A DNA stretch of 64,000 nucleotides from an uncultured Coprococcus sp. (lineage in GTDB: Bacteria > Bacillota > Clostridia > Lachnospirales > Lachnospiraceae): positions 248,001 to 312,000 of the forward strand of contig CAKQTZ010000003.1 in NCBI GenBank assembly GCA_934277375.1. Direction: 5' to 3'. Position numbers and translations under genes: made by a program. Positions within the stretch are counted from its first letter, which is position 1. Each line of letters begins with the position of its first letter. The notes beneath the pieces are model-generated. The model was not told the DNA's origin. It saw only the letters and a program-made list of their open reading frames with translations, and searched no databases. Shown here piece after piece: positions 27,301-34,208 of this stretch.

Positions 27301-27902
27301 ACTTCATTCTTATCATTAGCTTTAGACAGATCCATATTGATCCAGGCCCTGAAATCGGCTGGAAGAGCTCCACCTGCTTTAAGCTTGTCATGATACAAAG
27401 TCGTTATGAGTACCCCGTTTATAACTGAATACGATCCAACATCTCCGGCTATAGGCGTATCCTTCACATCACCTTTAAGCTGGATCGTATCAGGTAACGT
27501 ATATGTAAATACAGCATCCTTGCCCTGATCAATGATATTTTTTATAATCTGATCAGGGAATAATATATTCATAATCATATATATTTGTGTGGATGGCTTA
27601 GTATCATCGTTCGGATCAACAGGAAGTTCCGTTACAGCATCATCCGGATTGCTGGATCCATATGTGTTTCCATCATCATCCTTGATCTTAACCGTCTTAA
27701 TATAGTTATCTAATCCCCCCATATCAACGGTATCCGCCTCACCGGCTGCCAATGTTGCCACCGCATCGGTTCCCGTAGCATATACATCTCCCCCTCTCGT
27801 CTCGGCAGCCTTGGACCACCCATAATTAGAAGGCGAAATCAACGTAGTTATCATAACTACCGCCAGCAGCAGTGCTATAAGTTTTTTCGTAGTTTTTGCC
27901 AT
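18330..27902 (-). CDS. Giant wall-anchored Cna_B-repeat adhesin
   Basis: A 3190-residue surface protein. Residues 1-36 are a signal peptide (MAKTTKKL, hydrophobic core). Residues ~40-1180 are repeated beta-sandwich units of the conserved-repeat/isopeptide type, followed by a SpaA-like domain at ~1180-1267 (KLSGAKFELY...VEVEAPEGYN). Further Cna_B-like domains start near 1317, then 11 tandem Cna_B domains fill ~1650-2690 (VSGKKTWNDADNQDGKRPDS). Three more SpaA-like domains lie at ~2685-3000, a Thr-Thr-Glu stalk at ~3010-3135, and a sorting signal RPDTGD near 3153 with a hydrophobic helix and KKRRDRENSR tail. The Lys of KxW, Glu of YTVxE and terminal Asn suggest intramolecular isopeptide bonds. 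ATG 27902 has AGAGGT at good spacing; ATG 27908 is too close. Sortase anchoring is inferred; no sortase gene lies in the window. Confidence 0.92.
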   Translation of the reverse strand: MAKTTKKLIALLLAVVMITTLISPSNYGWSKAAETRGGDVYATGTDAVATLAAGEADTVDMGGLDNYIKTVKIKDDDGNTYGSSNPDDAVTELPVDPNDDTKPSTQIYMIMNILFPDQIIKNIIDQGKDAVFTYTLPDTIQLKGDVKDTPIAGDVGSYSVINGVLITTLYHDKLKAGGALPADFRAWINMDLSKANDKNEVENKFTENISVDVPVGFNPDVNVAKTASSGYTKNPFDGYVYFDYTVTVSSKHGTSDDASDSDLNFTDVITNNIADASPEVTGLKVTGPEGDVKSIVYNEATSSISGTLPNLKPKQEYNIEYTVRTKVDDLGQNVVNFSQDNKAEVENDKVNGSKKTTTNYKYVKDGTTDIKVKKSAENAAVDVDAKKITFSYKIMVTSEYGSDGDVDLEDIINNALDAQLGADAKRKVENIKCTLTEKNNGWKRTDYSDRLTGSNNVTGNSVAVSGTLPKMDGNAEYEITYDVVVYDIDDYIGSIDVKNSNTVTIKDKTNTDDSSVDKTVHYDSGNAVPSINKDGQLSADKKTITWTITINSDKKKNLAGYKIADILTKNGVNVSDDKNCSVEVNGVVAGGSIKLPATFVEDGDDLYLYDGENRMEITDNKAKIVLTYTTDSSVKEKLTDTYYNVGTIGKNGESSSDDATVDVKENVLTKKFAGMSENDDSYSLDWKATISGVSRICSGDKYTDSVHVDGNGVKQKHYFTADQINNISIPGLTKGEDYVVSEISYITYPGENNYYWVVNKTASDVSEVPSGDNTLITGFTITFPKEIKGTHESPINYDIVYSTTVKTENKYTAKNEGTYTTSGEMQKAEDSHDVTGITSGSIAEKYSVTNGTDEKSSVVGYDENENIFVYKVTLNGDFAYGDGDKISFVDELPEGTVIDTSYINSNKNKIIPGGNADEVSNKGVFFVTYYSWNDSAKVTPSTGIGNNVKNLSTDNGKISFDIDRIYNGCNVKVDVYYAVRVTEDISSVVGGADKTFDNNCTVTIVRNNGTSKTKTDSASVTVTGPNVTKKSGTFNKSTKSVSYTVYINEKGEMLGDTGNITVVDTYDYSGAGASPIKKVYLKEGSLKLKYINSDGTYTDVPSNKYDYSYVDNTSARQSTLKLSVPDGKKLVLTYTYVLNYKGSLTAELRNSVGILGSTSSANKSSVSTNVHDEGTSYETASAQYNLSIIKTDSILSSVKLSGAKFELYRYGDPDNSSNRSWNLMNPETSEERVTNGEGRLDFKGLYYNFYYKLVEVEAPEGYNKLADPIYIMKANDSSSDVVKNGPKPNLSVGVADIILNNSDNKDAFDFDLPVSNTPKGRKISIVKLWKDANGGSLKTEDIPVPDIKVNIYASTSSSSYDKTSTPVKTVTLNAANEWKVDDIQLAVTDSEGNNLYYFVDEDFSEADYVKTIINNGTVKGTITITNTNTKVTSETIDIPVSKVWEDKNDILSLRPDNITVSLAIAGSDGKNTKIAGKTLELNESNNWSGVFTDLDKKDSDGNIIKYTVVENDVPGYTGKVTLTKDENNVVTGATILNRLNTGTFVITKVFSGDLDSTKLTDAQKKQIKFNISGPDEYKGPKSITYDRFIAGNYIISDVPYGTYKITESNADITGYKHTVRYSVGETSSSDSATVSISSSTAILAKVINRYDEYVTVSGSKVWDDNNNQDHIRPTNISVSLKSGETVVKTVNVTADAAGDWKYTFTDIPKYDADGHEIEYTVEEGAVAGYTADVAGNVKDGFVITNKHTPETVSVSGKKTWNDANNQDGMRPKSVTVNLLADGVKKTSKVISADDNWEYNFTDLPKYNSGAKIIYTVEEVKVSGYASVVNGYDITNTHVPSTTEVKVTKVWNDAGNQDGMRPESVKAKLLANGSEVAGSEVTLNADNNWSHVWTDLAANNNGKAIDYTVEEVGTVTGYVAKVTGSAKTGYTITNTHTPETISLSGIKTWNDANNQDGKRPESIVVKLYADGVQVAEKEVTADDDWKYTFADMPKYSNKTKIVYTVTENAVTGYVMSVNGMDITNTYEPAKTSISVTKAWDDADNQDKKRPDSVEVRLLADGNAVAGSETTLDADNNWSHVWVNLDVNSNGVAINYSVEETSSIEGYDASVTGSAKTGFIVTNTHTPETISVSGEKVWDDADNQDGKRPDSITVNLLANGSKIKSKSVTESDNWRYIFADLPKYDNGTKIVYTVTEDKVTGYKTVISGDAENGFVIKNSYTPETTSVSGKKTWNDADNQDGKRPDSITVNLFADGVKMADKTITADDDWEYSFTDLPKYNSGQKIVYTVTETKLTDYTTAIDGYDITNSYTPGKTNITVMKAWDDANNQDGKRPDSVDVILLADNVEVEGSNATLDVANNWTHTWSNLDVKKAGVDIVYTVKELTTVSGYTTTVDGDAQTGFTVKNSYTPEVTSIRGKKTWNDADNQDGKRPDSITVNLLANGVKRESKVVTADEDWKYSFTNLPKYASGVVINYTVTEDAVNDYTTSIDNYDITNSYTPGKTSVSVVKTWNDANDQDGLRQDSVDVELLADGTPVAGSEVTLSDENNWSHEWTGLDVKKSGVDIVYTVNEKTHVTGYISTVSGDAQTGFTIENTHTPELVSVAGQKTWIDSDDKYGQRPDEITVNLLADGVQIASKDVTSADNWEYSFTNLPKYRDGGVLISYTVDEDAVPLYRTSISGYDITNTYKPGSIKFKKVGLFKESCTENPNEVKLLDGVEFSLYDASDINCENVIATAKSVNGVVEFTDLKIASYLVKETKTVGDYILEDTVYTVDVTENTVDTYAALNGVSDNTVINDVPRTNISIVKVAEEDNGVRLPNSVYGLYKEAQDGGEELVAKATTDGNGLLKFVGILVGTEYTIREIQSPDGSYVSEQPISIKFKKDNDGNIKVDSFDGGFNSESGKVTAKVDGNGNITWFEPSVRYSFDKVDEDGNPVKGATLRINDSDGKMVDEWITDGTTHEANRVLSVGKTYTLVETKAPSGYDKADDIVFTVSDDKVSAGEDIVVTITMVDKKTTTTETTETTETTETTEITETTETTETTETTETTETTETTETTETTETTETTETTETTETTETTETTETTETTETTETTETTETTETTETTETTETTETTETTETTETTETTETTETTEITETTGSTQTTEITTEGKNRPDTGDRMPVLPIAVILFVSLGGCGVIVITKKRRDRENSR
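18500..18870 (-). repeat. Nonanucleotide minisatellite encoding (Thr-Thr-Glu)n
   Basis: About 40 nearly perfect 9-bp units (ACN-GAR-ACA type; seen as gttgtctcc and gttgtttcg on the plus strand) encode a Glu-Thr-Thr stalk, with only three Ile interruptions or similar. It leaves a long spurious open frame on the opposite strand. The array should be prone to slippage in whole 3-codon steps, changing stalk length without breaking the frame. Confidence 0.92.
19835..22950 (-). repeat. Eleven tandem Cna_B domains
   Basis: Eleven in-frame units of about 268-297 bp. Two subtypes are visible: A (KKTWNDADNQDG...LPKY...YDITNxYxP, usually ~90 codons) and B (KAWDDA...NNWSHxW...xLDV...TGFTxxN, ~97 codons). 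Units 2-5 and 7-11 alternate A-B, giving a higher-order repeat of about 560-570 bp; units 6 and 7 are both A type. Several units share long near-identical DNA, so recombination between them is expected. Confidence 0.88.
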
Positions 27903-27944
27903 TGTCATACCTCTTTTCTAATTATTTTTCGACTTACACACTTA

Positions 27945-28003
27945 GATAAAATTTATCATAACGAACAGTAATTGTAAACAGTTTGTGAACAAAAAAACTG
28001 TTT
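27945..28003 (-). promoter_or_regulatory. Upstream region of the giant adhesin gene
   Basis: Two symmetric elements lie 40-100 bp before the adhesin start: a palindrome GATAAAATTTATC (27945-27957) and an inverted repeat AAACAGTTT, 10 bp, AAACTGTTT (27976-27984 and 27995-28003). A weak TTTACA, 17 bp, TAAATT promoter lies between them. The outer repeat could be an operator or the gpsA terminator; the sequence does not decide. Confidence 0.35.
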
Positions 28004-28122
28004 TATGATGTTTTTTATTCACATTTATTTTCTGAATTTGCACCTGAAAAAGCACAAAAGAGACATGAACAATCTTTGTTGCTCACGCCTCATCCTGCCG
28101 TCGATTATTTATCTGCAATAAA

Positions 28123-29112
28123 TTACAATTCACTCTTTCTGTCTCTGTTCAGGAGCTCCGTGAGGGCTTCCTTTGCAGTCATTCCATTAAATAAGACATT
28201 ATTCACAGCTTCAACTATAGGCATCTCCACACCATGCTCCTTCGCAAGTGCCAGAGTCGCTTTGGCAGAATATACGCCCTCAACAACCATCTTGACCTCA
28301 GCCATAGCCTCCTCGTATGTTTTTCCCTGACCTATAAGATAACCGGCATTCCTGTTGCGGCTGTGCCTAGATGTACATGTAACAATAAGATCTCCCATTC
28401 CAGAAAGTCCTGACAGTGTCTTGACATCAGCGCCCATGGCAAGTCCAAGTCTCATGATCTCAGCCATTCCCCTGGTCATAAGAGCCGCCTTGGTATTGTC
28501 CCCAAGTCCCAGTCCATCTGATATTCCTGCAGCAAGCGCTATTACATTCTTAACAGAACCGCCCAGTTCTATCCCGGTCACATCAGTGCTGGTATATACC
28601 CTGAAATAATCGTTCATAAATGCATTCTGGATTGTCTTTGCAATCTCTATATCACGTGCGCCAGCAACTACCGTTGTTGGTATACCACGACCCACTTCCT
28701 CTGCATGTGAAGGTCCTGAAAGCACCGCCACCTTAGCCTGTGGGATCTCTTCTTCAATGATCTCCACCAGCGCTTTGAGCGTGGACTCTTCTATTCCCTT
28801 ACTGACATTCACGATAAGCTGTCCATCACTCACTTTATCAGCGATACTCTTTGCCGTGCTTCTGACAAACGGAGATGGAACTGCACATACTATCATATCC
28901 TGGCCAATAACAGCCTTAGATGCATCAGTTGTATATTCAATATTATTGTTAAGTATAACGCCTGGAAGTCTGTCCCTCTGCTCATGGAATTCCTTGAGCA
29001 TGGCAACTTCCCTCTCATCTATAGACCACACGATAACTTCATGTCCATTTCCTGCCAGAAGATTAGCAAGTGCAGAACCCCATCCGCCTGCTCCGAGAAC
29101 ACCTATTTTCAT
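28123..29112 (-). CDS. gpsA: Glycerol-3-phosphate dehydrogenase [NAD(P)+]
   Basis: Reduces dihydroxyacetone phosphate to sn-glycerol-3-phosphate in the cytoplasm, the backbone for phospholipids. It has 329 residues: N-terminal Rossmann motif GAGGWGSALA at ~7-16, GPSHAEEVGRG near 140, the catalytic Lys region GSVKNVIALAAGISDGLGLGDN at ~188-210, and SGLSGMGDLIVTC near 245. GGAGG precedes the start at good spacing. Upstream plsY uses glycerol-3-phosphate as its acceptor, so the two act in sequence, though a terminator and a 405-bp gap separate them. Confidence 0.96.
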   Translation of the reverse strand: MKIGVLGAGGWGSALANLLAGNGHEVIVWSIDEREVAMLKEFHEQRDRLPGVILNNNIEYTTDASKAVIGQDMIVCAVPSPFVRSTAKSIADKVSDGQLIVNVSKGIEESTLKALVEIIEEEIPQAKVAVLSGPSHAEEVGRGIPTTVVAGARDIEIAKTIQNAFMNDYFRVYTSTDVTGIELGGSVKNVIALAAGISDGLGLGDNTKAALMTRGMAEIMRLGLAMGADVKTLSGLSGMGDLIVTCTSRHSRNRNAGYLIGQGKTYEEAMAEVKMVVEGVYSAKATLALAKEHGVEMPIVEAVNNVLFNGMTAKEALTELLNRDRKSEL

Positions 29113-29437
29113 CGTAAAATACCTCCAAATATTTATTTTTATCTTTTACTTTTATTATTATTTTTCTATTTTAACTTTTTTTCATCATATAATCCAGTCC
29201 ATAGTAAAAATACATGAATATTTTTGCTGATATTTAGATATTTTCATCAGTTATGTAAACTCACATTAATTAAACCATCATATTATGTCAACAATTTAAT
29301 TGCGGCTTTGCATCACATAATTGCAGGTTTGCACTTATGTATACTCATTATGTCATCCGATTCTTCTTTCATTATATCCAGGAATCTATGCGATCAACAC
29401 CGAATATTTACACGTGCGTCCATTAATTTCAATATGA
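29113..29437 (-). promoter_or_regulatory. AT-rich leader/promoter region of gpsA
   Basis: Non-coding, 325 bp on the gpsA side of the terminator. It holds a perfect -35 TTGACA (29286-29291) with a weaker -10 TTAATG about 17 bp on. Just upstream is a 16-bp direct repeat, TAATTGCxGxTTTGCA on the plus strand (29297-29312 and 29318-29333, 14/16 identical), with a 21-bp period. The rest is A/T-rich with no ORF or known RNA that I recognise. Confidence 0.45.
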
Positions 29438-29471
29438 CAAAAATGCGGCCGTGCAATCAATGCACAGCCGC
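29438..29471 (-). terminator. Terminator of the der-plsY operon
   Basis: An 11-bp GC-rich stem GCGGCxGTGCA/TGCACxGCCGC with a 5-nt loop, followed on the minus strand by ATTTTTG. It lies 47 bp after the plsY stop. Confidence 0.85.
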
Positions 29472-29517
29472 CACTTTCATTCATACAATTCCATGATGCA
29501 AGCCGATGAGCCATCAT

Positions 29518-30186
29518 CTATTCAGCTTCTGCCTTTTTAGATCCAAATGATAACTTATTCTCCGTTCCCGCTATCAGTCTCTTGATATTCTGCCAATGTC
29601 TTATCACTGCCATTCCAGCTATGATTCCCGCCATGATTATTCCTTCGATCATTTTGGCATTCGATGTGAAATTATAATCTCCATGAATTGCAAATACTGT
29701 GTATAATATGAAGAATCCGATCATGATCGTAAGTGATCCAACCGATACATATCTTGTTATCACAACACTTATAATGAACGCTGCAAGGAGTATCACTACC
29801 AATCTCCAGTCCCACAGACCTACTATCATTCCGCCGCTGGCAGCAATTCCCTTGCCGCCCTTGAACTGCATATAGAATGGGAAGTTATGACCAAGCACAA
29901 CTCCAAGTCCTGTATACAGTACGAACATGTATGCATCACCTATGCCCAACTGGCCAAGTATGATATGTGTCAGTGAGCAGGCGATTATTCCTTTGAGGAA
30001 ATCCCCCAGGAAAACTATCAGTCCAGCTTTCTTTCCAAGGACTCTCAACGCATTTGTTGTTCCCGCATTGCCACTTCCATACTTTCTTATATCAACACCC
30101 TTTATCCTGCCGTAAATATACGCTGTCTGAATCAGGCCCACTCCGTAGCCCCCAACCAGACATATAGCTCTTATCAATATCTCCAT
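29518..30186 (-). CDS. plsY: Acyl-phosphate:glycerol-3-phosphate acyltransferase
   Basis: An integral membrane enzyme that transfers the acyl group of acyl-phosphate to glycerol-3-phosphate, the first committed step of phospholipid synthesis. It has 222 residues and 5-6 membrane segments. PlsY motifs visible: RKYGSGNAGTTNALR (motif 1, ~35-50), GHNFPFYMQFKGGKGIAASGG (motif 2, ~98-118) and a later segment with IRHWQNIKRLIAGTENK (motif 3). It starts 2 nt after the der stop, so translation is probably coupled. Confidence 0.95.
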   Translation of the reverse strand: MEILIRAICLVGGYGVGLIQTAYIYGRIKGVDIRKYGSGNAGTTNALRVLGKKAGLIVFLGDFLKGIIACSLTHIILGQLGIGDAYMFVLYTGLGVVLGHNFPFYMQFKGGKGIAASGGMIVGLWDWRLVVILLAAFIISVVITRYVSVGSLTIMIGFFILYTVFAIHGDYNFTSNAKMIEGIIMAGIIAGMAVIRHWQNIKRLIAGTENKLSFGSKKAEAE

Positions 30187-30188
30187 GA

Positions 30189-31511
30189 CTACTTCTCTTT
30201 CCTCTCTCTGATTATGAATTTTAGAGGTGTACCTCTGAATCCGAAGGATTCTCTTATCCTATTCTCTATATATCGTGTATATGAGAAATGCATAAGCTCC
30301 TTGTCATTTACAAATATGACAAATGTAGGAGGCTTAACTGACACCTGGGTGATATAATAAAGCTTAAGTCTCTTACCCTTATCTGATGGTGGCTGCTGCA
30401 TGGCAACCGCCTCACTCATAATCTCATTCAGAACACCGGTAGCTATACGAAGTGAATGATTCTCTATAACCGCATCTATGGTCTCGAACAATTTGGGAAG
30501 TCTCTGTCCCGTCTGGGCTGATATGAAGAGCAGCTCCGCATACGGCATGTATGAAAGCTTGTTTCTGATCTCCTCAGTAAACTTGTATATTGTCTTATCA
30601 TTCTTCTCGATGGCATCCCATTTGTTCACAGCGATTATCATTCCCTTGCCACGATCGTGGGCTATTCCGGCGATCTTGGCATCCTGATCTGTTATTCCCT
30701 CTGTTGCATCTATTACAAGAACTGCAACATTACATCTCTCCACTGCGGATACTGTTCTTATGATACTATATCTCTCTATATCCTCTTTTATCTTGCTCTT
30801 TCGTCTGAGGCCCGCTGTATCTATGAATACATATTCCCTTCCATTCCTGACGATCTCTGTATCCACGGCATCTCTTGTGGTTCCCGCTATATCAGATACG
30901 ATGACTCTGTCCTCACCGAGCAGCTTATTAATTATAGAAGATTTTCCTACATTTGGTTTTCCTATGATTGCAATTCTAGGTCTCTCATCCTCTGTGTCAT
31001 CCTTTGCCGACTCGCCAAAGTGTGATACAACCTCATCCAGCATATCTCCTATTCCAAGTCTTGAGGAACCTGATATAGGATGAGGATCACCCAGTCCCAG
31101 ATTGTAGAATTCATAAACATCCGGCATGAACTTCTCAAAGCTGTCAACCTTGTTGACTACGAGTACTATCGGCTTCTTTGATCTTCTGAGCATATCGGCA
31201 ACCTTGGCATCATCATCCACCATACCCTGTCTGACATCCGTCATAAAAAGGATAACATCGGCTGTCTCTATAGCTATCTCAGCCTGTTCTCTCATGCTCT
31301 TAAGTATAATATTGTCTGACTCCGGCTCAATTCCTCCCGTATCGATCAGGGTGAAATTGTAATCCAGCCAGTTAATATCGGCATAAATCCTGTCCCTTGT
31401 AACTCCCGGTGTATCCTGAACTATGGATATCTTTTCTCCAGCAAGTACATTGAACAGAGTTGATTTACCTACATTTGGTCTGCCCACTATGGCAACTATA
31501 GGTTTACTCAT
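30189..31511 (-). CDS. der: Ribosome biogenesis GTPase Der (EngA)
   Basis: An essential GTPase with two tandem G domains, required for 50S subunit maturation. G domain 1 starts with [16 protein letters not shown] at ~5-20 and DTGG; G domain 2 with [16 protein letters not shown] near 180, DTAG and NKWD; a KH-like RNA-binding domain fills the last ~90 residues. It has 440 residues from ATG 31511, which has GGAGG 8 nt upstream; an earlier in-frame ATG (31526) would place the ribosome binding site inside the gene. It lies between the DUF512 gene and plsY in one operon. Confidence 0.96.
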   Translation of the reverse strand: MSKPIVAIVGRPNVGKSTLFNVLAGEKISIVQDTPGVTRDRIYADINWLDYNFTLIDTGGIEPESDNIILKSMREQAEIAIETADVILFMTDVRQGMVDDDAKVADMLRRSKKPIVLVVNKVDSFEKFMPDVYEFYNLGLGDPHPISGSSRLGIGDMLDEVVSHFGESAKDDTEDERPRIAIIGKPNVGKSSIINKLLGEDRVIVSDIAGTTRDAVDTEIVRNGREYVFIDTAGLRRKSKIKEDIERYSIIRTVSAVERCNVAVLVIDATEGITDQDAKIAGIAHDRGKGMIIAVNKWDAIEKNDKTIYKFTEEIRNKLSYMPYAELLFISAQTGQRLPKLFETIDAVIENHSLRIATGVLNEIMSEAVAMQQPPSDKGKRLKLYYITQVSVKPPTFVIFVNDKELMHFSYTRYIENRIRESFGFRGTPLKFIIRERKEK

Positions 31512-31534
31512 TCTATCTTCCTCCATATATATAA

Positions 31535-32845
31535 TTAAATGTCATCTCCAATTGCTGCATGAATAAAATCAGCACCACTAGATTCTACAATACAAACATC
31601 AACTTGTAAAGCATCTGAGAACTCTGCCAGGGTTATATCGTCAAGGAACTTTGGCTCATCCGCCATCAAAGTATTTGAAGGCAATACAAGTCTTTCGCCA
31701 AGCGGTTTATTCTTCACCTGCTTTATGATATCTCCACCTGTGAGCAGCCCTGTCACTGTTATCCTGTGTCCGAAGAAATCATTGATGATCTTATACAGAT
31801 GTATCTTTACATTTGGAAATTTTTCCGGGATTCTGTTCACAAGCATCTTTATGGAATTATACACCAACACACCGGTGACCATGGAAACCTCATACTCCCG
31901 GTCATCACCATCTATAGCGCTCCATTCCTCCTCAAACTCGTCCATGAGCAGTCTGACCATGCCCACTCCATTTTCCAGCTGGATAAAGCCATCGTATCTC
32001 TCAGCTTCCGGGAAATCCCTGCCTGCATTGATATACCACTCATCACTGGCCTGTACGAAATGTATCCCGTGCTTTTCATATGCTTTCTTCTGAAAATGCT
32101 CTATGATATCTATCACATCCTCGGCATCCTCCTTTGTAAATGGCTCAAGATGGAACAATCCATCACGATAGTCCGACAGGCCAACAGGTACAATGGACAA
32201 GCTTTCCATGACAGGAACAAATTCAATGAGATCGGATATCGTTCTCCACAGTTCCTCACCATCATTCACACCTTTGCAGAGAACCACCTGACCATTCATA
32301 GGTATCTCCGCCTGATAAAACTTCTTTATATAATCAAGTATGGCACCGGCAAATCTGTTGTTGAGCATACTGCATCTGAGCTGAGGGTTGGTTGTATGCA
32401 CCGATATGTTGATAGGTGCAAGATGATAATTGATAATTCTGTCTACATCCTTTTCCTTCATATTGGTAAGGGTGATATAGTTTCCCTGAAGGAAAGACAA
32501 TCTGGAATCATCATCCTTGAAATATATAGTATCTCTCATGCCTTTCGGGTTCTGATCGATAAAGCAGAATATGCACTTGTTATAGCAGGACTTGTAATTA
32601 TCCATCAGTGAATTCTCGAATACTATTCCGAGATCCTCATCATAGTCCTTATCTATCTCCAGAAGCCACTCCTCGCCATCTGGCTTACGGACCAGCAGTT
32701 CTATATATTCGTCATTTATAAGATACTGATAGTCAAATATATCCTCTATGGGATGGTCATTCACCGCCAGGATATTATCCCCAGGTTCTATCTCCATCTC
32801 CTGAGCTATACTGCCCTCAAGTATCTCTTTTACTATATGTTCCAT
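31535..32845 (-). CDS. DUF512 radical-SAM-like iron-sulfur protein
   Basis: A conserved clostridial protein of unknown reaction, usually next to der. It has 436 residues from ATG 32845, chosen for AGAGGAAA at good spacing. Residues ~1-70 form a PDZ-like domain ([25 protein letters not shown]). A CxxxCxxCF cluster ([12 protein letters not shown]) near 88-99 is the radical-SAM-type [4Fe-4S] signature, followed by a TIM-barrel-like region ([18 protein letters not shown]). The C-terminal ~200 residues are the DUF512 domain ([11 protein letters not shown]). Substrate unknown. Confidence 0.9.
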   Translation of the reverse strand: MEHIVKEILEGSIAQEMEIEPGDNILAVNDHPIEDIFDYQYLINDEYIELLVRKPDGEEWLLEIDKDYDEDLGIVFENSLMDNYKSCYNKCIFCFIDQNPKGMRDTIYFKDDDSRLSFLQGNYITLTNMKEKDVDRIINYHLAPINISVHTTNPQLRCSMLNNRFAGAILDYIKKFYQAEIPMNGQVVLCKGVNDGEELWRTISDLIEFVPVMESLSIVPVGLSDYRDGLFHLEPFTKEDAEDVIDIIEHFQKKAYEKHGIHFVQASDEWYINAGRDFPEAERYDGFIQLENGVGMVRLLMDEFEEEWSAIDGDDREYEVSMVTGVLVYNSIKMLVNRIPEKFPNVKIHLYKIINDFFGHRITVTGLLTGGDIIKQVKNKPLGERLVLPSNTLMADEPKFLDDITLAEFSDALQVDVCIVESSGADFIHAAIGDDI

Positions 32846-32880
32846 AATTTCCTCTTCTATATAATATGTCAATAACCTTT

Positions 32881-33744
32881 TTAAGTCGTCGGATTGTCTT
32901 CCGGAAGCATAATAACGGCCGCAAGATTTCCTCTCAGTCCCTTGCTGGCTCTATGGGAAAATAACCATGTGCTGTTACAACACGTACAGATATTTGTCAC
33001 ATCAATATTATCGGGATTGACACCGGAATCAACAAGATTATAATAATTCGCTCTGTGAAGATCGAGCATATATTTGCCGTTTTCCTTCTCGTACACTATC
33101 TGAGCTGTCTCAGCTTCCGTATATGCCTCCATAAACCTTCCTGCGACATCTTCACTCACCTCATAACAGGTCTTGCATATAGACGGTCCTATGGCGCATA
33201 TAAGATCATCAGGTTTTGTGCCATATTCCTCAGCCAGCCTTGCTACCATATGCCGGCTTATTCCCGAAACAGTCCCTTTCCATCCAGAATGGTTTGCCGC
33301 AACAACTCTGTGCACTGGATCATAAAACAAAACAGGCACACAATCTGCATAAAATGTCATAAGTGGTATACCGGGAACATCTGTCATAAGGCCATCTATT
33401 TCCAGTATGTCGGATTCGCGGACAATACCCTTACCTGCATCAGCCTCTGTCACCTTATATATATCCGTCTTATGAACCTGATCCGAAAACACCAGTTTTG
33501 TGTGATCGTAACCAACGGCATCGGCAAATCTCCTGTGATTTTCCATGACACGGTCTGCATCATCTCCTCTGTGAAAACTGAGGTTCATTGTTCCCAGATA
33601 TCCCTCGCTCACTCCACCTGTCCTTGTGGAAAAGGCATTTATCACACCTGCCTTGTCCAATTTGTCAAATGTTATATAGTCTACTCCATTTCTGGTGTGT
33701 ACATGGGTTGAATTGTCTTCTCTAATATACTTTATAGCTGTCAT
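32881..33744 (-). CDS. pgeF: Peptidoglycan editing factor / laccase-domain protein
   Basis: A YlmD/YfiH (Cu-oxidase_4) family protein. Characterised members act as purine nucleoside phosphorylases/deaminases or as a peptidoglycan precursor editing factor; which applies here is not known. It has 287 residues. Family motifs: NLSFHRGDDADRVMENH near 55-70, the His/Cys metal-site segments ADCVPVLFYDPVHRVVAANHSGWKGTV (~130-160) and TNICTCCNSTWLFSHRASKGLRGNLAAVI near the C-terminus. It is in the same operon as the DUF512 gene and yraN. Confidence 0.92.
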   Translation of the reverse strand: MTAIKYIREDNSTHVHTRNGVDYITFDKLDKAGVINAFSTRTGGVSEGYLGTMNLSFHRGDDADRVMENHRRFADAVGYDHTKLVFSDQVHKTDIYKVTEADAGKGIVRESDILEIDGLMTDVPGIPLMTFYADCVPVLFYDPVHRVVAANHSGWKGTVSGISRHMVARLAEEYGTKPDDLICAIGPSICKTCYEVSEDVAGRFMEAYTEAETAQIVYEKENGKYMLDLHRANYYNLVDSGVNPDNIDVTNICTCCNSTWLFSHRASKGLRGNLAAVIMLPEDNPTT

Positions 33745-33776
33745 CTATCCATCCGCCCTTATATTTTATTGGTAAA

Positions 33777-34208
33777 TCACCAAACATATTCAAATGCATT
33801 CTCTATATGCTTTATGCTGCCATCATACACAGTAATAACATCAAACCTCACAGGAATGTCCACCGGATACTTATATTGATTCAAATAGTATAATGCCACC
33901 CTGCTTATCTGTCTCTGTTTTCTGATATCCACAGCCTCCTGTGGCATGCCTTTATGAATGTTTGAGCGGTATTTTACTTCTACAAACACAAGATACTTTC
34001 CCTGCTTTGCAACTATATCAATCTCTCCTGCCCTGACACGGTAATTCATTTTCAGTATTTCATACCCCTCAGCCGTCAGATATTCAGCCGCTTTTTTTTC
34101 GTATTCTGTTCCTATAAGTCTGCTGTTGTACACTGTCCGCCCTTCCTGATCCTCATACAATACATCTATACAAACTTGGTGATAAATGTCCTCCTGTGTA
34201 TGGCGCAT
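33777..34208 (-). CDS. YraN family (UPF0102) nuclease-fold protein
   Basis: A small protein with a restriction-endonuclease-like fold; cellular role not settled. Visible: GTEYEKKAAEYL, then GEIDIVAKQGKYLVFVEVKYR, the family's D...ExK-type core at ~62-82. It has 143 residues in the open frame. The first ~30 residues precede the usual family start and overlap rnhB by 43 nt. A GTG at 34133 would remove the overlap and give a typical length, but its ribosome binding site is poor. yraN next to rnhB is a common arrangement. Confidence 0.88.
   Translation of the reverse strand: MRHTQEDIYHQVCIDVLYEDQEGRTVYNSRLIGTEYEKKAAEYLTAEGYEILKMNYRVRAGEIDIVAKQGKYLVFVEVKYRSNIHKGMPQEAVDIRKQRQISRVALYYLNQYKYPVDIPVRFDVITVYDGSIKHIENAFEYVW

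Noticed and set aside
28004..28122. Possible riboswitch (c-di-GMP-like) between gpsA and the giant adhesin
   Set aside because: The GC-richer stretch near 28060-28110 shows only a 6-bp hairpin and none of the conserved GEMM bases.
31766..32611. 281-codon plus-strand ORF
   Set aside because: Antisense to the DUF512 gene, with low-complexity His/Ile/Tyr-rich composition typical of shadow frames.
33055..33711. 218-codon plus-strand ORF
   Set aside because: Antisense to pgeF, which has clear family motifs; no ribosome binding site.
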